64,000 nucleotides of DNA from Hyperoodon ampullatus. Lineage: Eukaryota > Chordata > Mammalia > Artiodactyla > Ziphiidae. The notes beneath the pieces are model-generated. The model did no database searches. It was given only the letters and a program-made list of their open reading frames with translations, and had not been told where the DNA came from. Positions 57,960 to 64,000 of this stretch are shown piece after piece (the first letter of the stretch is position 1; every line of letters starts with the position of its first letter). Both the position numbers and the translations under genes were made by a program. The stretch spans positions 156,553,353-156,617,352 of the forward strand of contig OX457058.1 in NCBI GenBank assembly GCA_949752795.1. Reading direction: 5' to 3'.

Positions 57960-58156
57960 TGGGCTTCCCTGGTGGCGCAGTGGTTGAGAGTCTGCCTGCC
58001 GATGCAGGGGACACAGGTTCATGCCCCGGTCCAGGAGGATCCCACATGCCACGGAGCGGCTGGGCCCGTGAGCCATGGCTGCTGAGCCTGCGCGTCTGGA
58101 GCCTGTGCTCCGCAACGGGAGAGGCTACAACAGTGAGAGGCCCGCGTACCGCAAAA
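57960..58156 (+). mobile_element. CHR-1 SINE, full length
   Basis: Head 'gggcttccctggtggcgcag', body to 'gcgtaccgc' and a short A-tail. A TSD near 'agagcccagga' lies at 57949-57959, with a one-mismatch copy at 58157-58167. The 116- and 120-codon minus frames are SINE read-through. Confidence 0.95.
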
Positions 58157-58167
58157 AAGAGGCCAGG

Positions 58168-58689
58168 AGAACTCCTCCCAGGAGGGTGCTTGTTCATGTT
58201 AAACCTGTTGATCCCATCCTATGTTGATCCTTTTACTTGATCTTACACAAACAAAATATCAATAGTAATAATTAATGTCAGAGGAAGGGCATTTTTTTTT
58301 AACTCTGCTTGTATTGCAACTACTACATATCTGGCCTAAGAGAGGAAATCTTGGAGAGAGAATAGCTACCTTCATGGTATTATCCATTGGTCAATGCACT
58401 ATTCATTAAACTTTGTCTCCCCACTGAAGAAAGAAAATCCACCTTCAAGGAATGAAATAGAGAACATTTTCTGACCCTGTAGTATAATGCAAAGGGAAGA
58501 GACAGCTGATCTCTTTGGGGAGGGAGGTGTTAGGAAGGCCAGAAGCAGCTCTCTCAGACATACAATAGAAAGGTGCCATAGGGACAGAACATAACTTAAA
58601 GTAGGTGAATTTGAAGAGAGGAATTTTTCCTTCCCTCTTAACTTTTTTTTCTTCTCTTGAGCATACATAGTTCTTCAGCTAAGTGGTAT
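58168..58689. other. unique sequence, nothing recognised
   Basis: No exon or nameable repeat. Confidence 0.4.
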
Positions 58690-58915
58690 CCTGTAATTAA
58701 ATATAAAGCTCATGAAGCTCCTCCCAAAACTCTTCCCAGCACCTGAATGGACCATTTCCTGCTTTATGCCCTTGTACTGATTTCTGTCGATACTTATCTT
58801 GCATATAATCCTTTGTCAATATGTCTTCTTTTAAATTGTAAGTTCATTGGTAACAACATATGTTAATCATTTTTGTTGGTGCTCAATAAATGTTGAATGA
58901 ATGAATGAACACTTG
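58690..58915 (+). mobile_element. L2 3'-end fragment
   Basis: 'ccatttcctgctttatgccc', 'aaattgtaagttcattggta' and 'gctcaataaatgttgaatga' match the L2 3' terminus. Confidence 0.65.
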
Positions 58916-59855
58916 AATGAATTATAATGCTTAATAGAAACCTTTGAGACTTGCACATTTCTCTGTCAGTGGGGCTTTGCTTCTCTCTTTCTCCTGAGCT
59001 TTATGATATGGTATCTACATCCTAGGTGATCTAGTGTAAGGTTAGAAAACAGCCTCCAAGTTAAAAAGCAAACATCTTAAGCTGTGTTTAGTACCTGAGT
59101 ATAATCATAAAACAATGGTCTTCTTTAGTTTGAGGAAGGACTAAGACCTCAAGCCTCAGAAACCGTGAAATTGACCTAGATATGAGTGTGTCTTCCAAGC
59201 GTGGAATTAAGGGGCAAAGGGGAGGGTGTGGGCAGAGGCTATGTGGCCACTTTGGCAGTCTATGAGTGATTAGGGCCTGGACTTTCATGTCTTCTAGGAA
59301 AGCACATTGACAATAGGCAGAAAATCCTTAGCTAGAGCTCACCAGCTGACAGCTTGGCCAGTGAAATTGTGAATTTCCATTGAATCCAAATGAAGTGTTA
59401 AGACAGCATCTCAAACGTCTCTTGCATAATGAGATTCTGTACCTGGCTAGTAGGTCAGCAGTCTGATTTACCAGTCAGATTTCAGTTCACATGTTCAGTC
59501 TTCAATAAGGACCCTGAGCTCATCTGTGACACTTCCCTTTCTTCCTTTGCTGTAACTGCATCCATCCGCTTTCATCACGGATCCAAGCAGTGAAGTTAAA
59601 TTGGCAGGAAGCTCCATCGTCAGAGCATTCTGAATTGGACTCATGCCAGCCCCTTCCCACTCCCAATTTTACATGAATGGATACAGGTGTAGTTTCTGGA
59701 TAGGAAACCATGCCTCAAGCAGTGTTGTGTGTGTGCCTTCTGTACAGTTGTTAGTGTCTTGTGCAGTTTCCAAGGCTAAGCTACAAACTAGCCAGCCCCC
59801 TCTTCCCTCTTTAAATCACCCATGTAGTACTAGGATTCTCTTAGAATACCCTGCC
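58916..59855. other. unique sequence, nothing recognised
   Basis: No supported exon or named repeat. Confidence 0.4.
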
Positions 59856-59868
59856 GGGAAACTGTTTT

Positions 59869-59894
59869 CTTTTGTTTTTGTTTTTTTAATATAT

Positions 59895-59949
<55 letters not shown>

Positions 59950-60270
59950 GGCTGCATTGGGTCTTCGTTGCTGCACATGGGCTTTCTCTAGTTGCGGTGA
60001 GCAGGGGCTACTCTGTTGTGATGCGCTTGCTTCTCATTGTGGTGGCTTCTCTTGTTGTAGAGCATGGGCTCTAGGCACGTGGGCTTCAGTAGTTGTGGCA
60101 CACGGGCTCGGTAGTTGTGGTTTGCAGGCTCTAGAGCACAGGCTCAGTAGTTGTGACTCACGGGCTTAGTTGCTCCGTGTCATGTGGGATCTTCCCAGAC
60201 CAGGACTCGAACCCATATCCCCTGCACTGGCAGGAGGATTCTTAACCACTGCACCACCAGGGAAGTCCCA
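59869..60270 (-). mobile_element. long tRNA-derived SINE (CHR-2-type)
   Basis: A T-rich and (TTTA)n tail, then 'aggctgcattgggtcttcgt' through 'ccaccagggaagtccc'. A perfect 13-bp TSD 'gggaaactgtttt' lies at 59856-59868 and 60271-60283. The 143-codon plus frame here is SINE read-through. Confidence 0.95.
59889..59950. repeat. (TTTA)n microsatellite in a SINE tail
   Basis: About 60 bp of nearly perfect tetranucleotide repeat grown from the SINE's A-rich tail. Confidence 0.95.
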
Positions 60271-60283
60271 GGGAAACTGTTTT

Positions 60284-60619
60284 AAGATGTTTTAATTGAG
60301 CAATGAATCTATAGAGAAGGATCTGATTGAATCGTTTTAAAAATGAAACCCTTTGAACTCGAATCATGCTTTTTATCTAACAATCAATCACTGAGCCCCA
60401 GACAAACTAACTCATTTACTCTTCTCATGTCTCAGTGAGGTAAACAGATGGAAGATATCCACTTACTTCTACCAATGCAAAAGAAGGAACAAAGAGAAAG
60501 TGTAAAAATTCTTCAAGGTTTCCAGAGGCTTGGAAATCATGTTTCTAGCAAAACTCTTGACTTTCTGCCTGTTCCCAATCTCTGCCCATTTAAATAATGA
60601 AATTCTGCTATTTTAAAAA
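60284..60619. other. unique sequence, nothing recognised
   Basis: No exon or nameable repeat. Confidence 0.4.
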
Positions 60620-61068
60620 TTGTTTACTTTATATTGGAGTATAGCTGATTAACAGTGTTGTGTTAGTTTCAGGTGTACAGAAAAGTGATTCAGTTATACA
60701 TATACATGCATCTATTCTTTTTCAAATTCTTTTCCCATTTAGGTTACTACAGAATACTGAGCAGAGTTCCCTGTGCTATACAGTTGGTCCTTGTTGGTTA
60801 TCTATTTTAAATACAGCAGTGTGTACATGTCAATCCCAAACTCCCAATCTATCCCTCCCCCGACCATTCCCAGGTAACCATAAATTCATTCTCTAAATCT
60901 ATGAGTCTGTTTCTGTTTTGTAAATAAGTTCATTTGTATCATTTTTTTTTTTTTTTAGATTCCTCATTTGTCTTTCTCTGTCTGATTTTACTTCACTTAG
61001 TATGATAATCTCCAGGTCCATTCATGTTTCTGCAAATGGCATTATTTCATTCTTTTTAATGGCTGAGT
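60620..61068 (-). mobile_element. 5'-truncated L1 3' fragment
   Basis: 'tatattggagtatagctgat', 'tgttgtgttagtttcaggtg' and 'tcagttatacatatacatgc' match the 3' UTR of L1-A and L1-B in outline but are more diverged. It continues through 'ttagattcct' (ORF2 stop area) to 'aatggctgagtaac', where the similarity stops. No clear TSD, so this is an older insertion. Confidence 0.85.
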
Positions 61069-61627
61069 AACAATTAGAAGAGAAATGTGTTGGAAGACTT
61101 CCAGCTGGTCCAGTCTTTGGACATAAAGCTGGGGTTCCAGCAACCCTCAAAGAAGACAGCTTTGACAAAGTTCCATAGGCCATAACTCTAAAGAGCCCAT
61201 CCTTCTCGGAATTCCAGACTCATCTGGCTTTTCCAAGTCAATAGAAGCAGTCACACCTTCACCTATCTCACACTCGTAACTTCTCCATCTTCAAGTGTGC
61301 TGACCACCTACCAGGTCTTTGCAGCTCCCAGAGTTGATCTCATTAACTTGTCTCCTTTAAACCCAAGCAAAACCCTTGACTCTTAGTTTAGCTACTGATA
61401 TGTCACCCTCATAATATTCATTCTCCTGGAAATCTGAGCTCCTCAGTCCCCTACACAGCCCCCAAAGCCAGCTTGTTTTGCTGCTGAAAAATACCTCAAT
61501 ACACTTTCATTGCTGGCATTAGTTTCTCCACACTGCCCCAGAGATAGTTACGTTATACATGAATGTTGCCTCGGGAGGTAGGCACCTTCTTCCGAGTTCG
61601 AAGTAAAAAAAAAAAAAAAAAAAAAAA
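61069..61627 (+). pseudogene. possible processed retrocopy, identity unknown
   Basis: About 530 bp of balanced-composition sequence end at 61604 in an uninterrupted run of about 23 A's, with no SINE or L1 body recognisable before it. Near the 5' end one frame (about 61083-61180) reads PAGPVFGHKAGVPATLKED and then stops, which could be a coding remnant followed by a 3' UTR. No AATAAA is visible just upstream of the A-run and I could not find a TSD. It could instead be unique DNA next to an A-run, or an unknown retroposon. Confidence 0.3.
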
Positions 61628-61971
61628 TCAAAAATGTCCAAAGTGTTGTAACATTTTTCACGGAATGGATATAAGGAGTCAGTAATCATTTGGGGAAGTG
61701 ACTGCGTATCCACCACTGAGCCACACATGAGAATACAGGAGAATAATGAGTGTCAGCCTTCAGGGGTCCACAAAGGGCATGTGAGGGAGCAAGGGACCAA
61801 CTGACCAACTAGTAGATGTCAAGAAAGTAATGTAAATCAGTATAAGCTCAAGAACTAAAGTAATACGCGATTCACAGAACAGTTATCTATTGAGCACCTA
61901 TTCTTTGAAAAGTGTTGTACTCAGTGCTATGGGAGATGCAAATACGTTTATAATACGACCACTTGTAGTAG
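61628..61971. other. unique sequence, nothing recognised
   Basis: No exon or nameable repeat. 61880-61945 ('attgagcacctattctttga') may be a faint L2/MIR end. Confidence 0.35.
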
Positions 61972-62437
61972 TTTGTTAGGGCTAGTGTAACAAATTCAGA
62001 CAGACGGTGGCTTAAAACAACAGATGTTTATTTTCTTGCAGTTTGGAGACTAGATGTCCAAAATCAAGGTGTTGGCAAGGTCACTATCTCTCTGAAACCT
62101 GTAGGGGAGAATCCTTCCTTGTCTCTTCCTAGCTTCTAGTTGTTGCCGGAATTTCTTGCATTCCTTGGCTTGCAAATGTACCACTCCAGTCTCTGCCTCT
62201 GCCATCACATGTCCTTCTGCCCTGTGTGTGTGTACGTGTGTGTGTGTGTGTGTGTGTGTGTGTATTTACAAGGCCTTCTTATAGTGAGGATAGACGTATT
62301 TAGGGCCCACCCTAATCCAGTGTGACTTCATCTTAACTACTTACATTGCCAAAGGCCCTATTTGCAATAAGGTCACATTCTTAGGTTCCAGGTGGAAAAG
62401 AATTTTAGGGAGATACTATTTAACCCAGTATACCCCT
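61972..62437 (-). mobile_element. ERVL-MaLR (MLT1-type) solo LTR
   Basis: On plus it reads 'tttgttagggctagtgtaac', 'gtggcttaaaacaacagatg', 'tttattttcttgcagtttgg', 'gtccaaaatcaaggtgttgg', 'gggcccaccctaatccagtg' and 'aataaggtcacattcttagg'. It is the same family as 14584-15007 but reversed, and is interrupted by a TG microsatellite. Confidence 0.75.
62222..62263. repeat. (TG)n microsatellite
   Basis: A TG run with one 'ac' break, inside the LTR. The 61-codon frame crossing it is repeat-driven. Confidence 0.95.
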
Positions 62438-62599
62438 TAAAGATCTTATCTTTGGGGGGCTTATTTTATGAGGTTCATACATGGTGTGCCATTGGCTGTT
62501 CAGAGAAGGAGGGCTAGTGTCCATGCACAGATTTTGGAAAGGCCATGTGGGTGCAGGTCTGACCATTGCTATATTTTCTTAGAATTATGGTATCCAATA

Positions 62600-62815
62600 T
62601 TGCATTTTAGATTACAACCTACTATGTGCCAAGTCCTGTCCTAGGCTCTTTTTACTTAATTTAATATTTTCCTTACAATAGCCTTTGTAGTGAGTATTCT
62701 TCTTTCCATTTAATAGGTAAAAAACTAGTTCAGGAAGTTTAAGTAACTTACAGGAGGCAAGATAGGAAATGGGACTCAAACCAAACCAGCTGCAAACTCT
62801 GTTCTTCAGGCTGAA
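62600..62815 (-). mobile_element. MIR SINE
   Basis: 'acctactatgtgccaagtcc', 'tgtcctaggctctttttact', 'ccatttaataggtaaaaaac' and 'gggactcaaaccaaaccagc' match minus-strand MIR. Confidence 0.8.
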
Positions 62816-63103
62816 CTTACATATTTCCGGTGGAGAAAGCACAGCTTACATCCCAGTCAACTTTAGATTTAGATCTCAGTCAAAACATTCGTCATGACCT
62901 TCTTTGAAGCTAGAAAACTGGTCGTTCTGGGTATGATATCTCAGCTTGCCAGATCTGTTAATTTTCTTTTGGTATCTGTCAGGGAGAAGAAAACTACACA
63001 ATTATCAGAGTTTATTATCTTCATGAAGCCCTTTGAAGATCGAAGTGGGTATTTTGAACTTGTCCATGTTTATGTAGTCACACTCCTACATTCTCCTTGT
63101 CTT

Positions 63104-63108
<5 letters not shown>

Positions 63109-63136
<28 letters not shown>

Positions 63137-63317
63137 GGTACGCGGGCCTCTCACTGTTGTGGCCTCTCCCGTTGCGGAGCGGATGCACAGGCTCAGCAGC
63201 CATGGCTCACAGGCCTAGCCATTCCGCGGCATGTGGTATCTTCCCGGACTGGGGCACGAACCTGTGTCCCCTAGCATAGGCAGGCGGACTCTCAACCACT
63301 GCGCCACCAGGGAAGCC
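63109..63317 (-). mobile_element. CHR-1 SINE, long T-run, small internal deletion
   Basis: A T-run of about 28, then 'gcggtacgcgggcctctcac' to 'accagggaagcc'. A perfect 16-bp TSD 'ctccttgtcttccttt' lies at 63093-63108 and 63318-63333. Compared with other copies, about a dozen bases are missing around 63180-63186 (the 'cacaggctccggacg' area). Confidence 0.95.
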
Positions 63318-63333
63318 CTCCTTGTCTTCCTTT

Positions 63334-63782
63334 GTGTTTCTCGGTCATGAGTAGGACAGGGATGGTTACTGAACACAGTGATGGGTAAACATGACACTGT
63401 CGAGGCACGCATTGAATTTTACAAACTGAAATGTTTGTGATGTCCTGCTAGCAATTCTCAAGCATCAATTAGACACAGGAATTCACAGGCAGGGTAAATA
63501 GGTGTCCAGGGAACTAGAGTATGGTGTAACCTCTTTGCAGTCTTACTTCATGATTTAGGAGAATCGGGCTCCTGCAAGGCCAGATCCTACCTTATAGACC
63601 TGTTTTGCTTGGTAAAGTGTTTTAAAGTAAATTTGGGGTTTGAAAGGTGCCAAGCAGGACAGGCACTCTCCAGGTTCTCACAAGCCCCACTCCTCCTCCT
63701 TACTTAACTCTGGCCGGAACTACATATTTATGTTAGTCCTCTAGTCCCTGGAAGCAGTTCTGTTTGCCACCCTTAACTTAGA
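63334..63782. other. unique sequence, nothing recognised
   Basis: No exon or nameable repeat. Confidence 0.4.
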
Positions 63783-63980
63783 ACAGTGGTAATCAAAATG
63801 TGGTCCCTGGACAGGCAGCATCAGCATCACCTGGGAACTTGTCAGAAATACAAATTCTCTAGTCCTTCAGACTTACTGACTCAGAAATTTGGTAGAGAGT
63901 GTGGGCTGGGGAGGTGACCAATTTGTTTTAACAAACCTTCCAGATGATTCTGCCATGCACTGTGCTTTGAGAACCACTGA
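63783..63980 (+). mobile_element. MER5A hAT-Charlie element
   Basis: 'gaacagtggtaatcaaaatg', 'tggtccctggacaggcagca', 'tcagcatcacctgggaactt' and 'ctttgagaaccactga'. Both terminal inverted repeats are visible, so this is nearly complete. Confidence 0.9.
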
Positions 63981-64000
63981 CTTTGAGATCAACTAAACTT

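Noticed and set aside
61590..61604. tRNA B-box-like 'gagttcgaagt' before the A-run at 61604
   Set aside because: No A-box at the right distance and no cloverleaf can be drawn, so it is not called a tRNA-derived SINE.

Overview
This is mammalian nuclear DNA with no protein-coding gene that I can support. It almost certainly comes from a cetacean. It carries seven copies of a tRNA-derived SINE with the CHR-1 layout: a tRNA-Glu-like head, a GC-rich body ending near 'gcgtaccgc', and an A-tail. It also carries four older relatives (CHR-2 / Bov-tA-like) and two long L1 elements of the cetartiodactyl type. The species cannot be settled by reading. The long open frames are all explained by L1 remnants, SINE read-through or chance. 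The window is therefore intergenic DNA or the inside of a large intron.

Layout. 1-5.6 kb: low-complexity and unique sequence with old MIR and MER5A elements, including a back-to-back inverted MER5A pair. 5.6-12.7 kb: an old L2-like repeat split by a minus-strand L1 (L1-A, 6056-12359) with a 15-bp target site duplication (TSD). L1-A keeps a long GC/CpG-rich 5' UTR but has a ~790-bp hole in ORF2, a lost ORF2 start codon and a damaged RT catalytic motif. 12.7-34.9 kb: mostly unique AT-rich DNA with a MaLR-type LTR (14.6 kb), a dense SINE/MIR cluster (15.8-19.1 kb), another CHR-1 inside a MIR (21.8 kb), copies of an unassigned ancient repeat (22.1-24.0 kb) and an unexplained 37-bp direct repeat (28.8 and 29.6 kb).

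34.9-41.1 kb: a second minus-strand L1 (L1-B) with a 15-bp TSD. It lacks ~1.3 kb of the 5' UTR present in L1-A. Its TSD encloses ~370 bp of non-L1 DNA joined exactly at the normal L1 5' end, which looks like a 5' transduction. 41.1-64 kb: more unique AT-rich DNA with MIR, L2 and MER5 fossils, three long CHR-2-type SINEs and one short one, two CHR-1 SINEs (58.0 and 63.1 kb), an L1 3' fragment (60.6 kb), a poly(A)-ended segment that may be a retrocopy (61.1-61.6 kb), and a second MaLR-type LTR in the opposite orientation to the first (62.0 kb).

No genes work together here. What can be read is an order of insertion: MIR, L2 and MER5 first, then MaLR LTRs and CHR-2-type SINEs, then the two L1s and CHR-1 SINEs. 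The most informative structures are the two L1s, whose defects complement each other: L1-A keeps the 5' UTR that L1-B lost, and L1-B keeps the ORF2 segment that L1-A lost. Repeat family names come from remembered consensus sequences and boundaries of old repeats are approximate; TSD positions were read directly.
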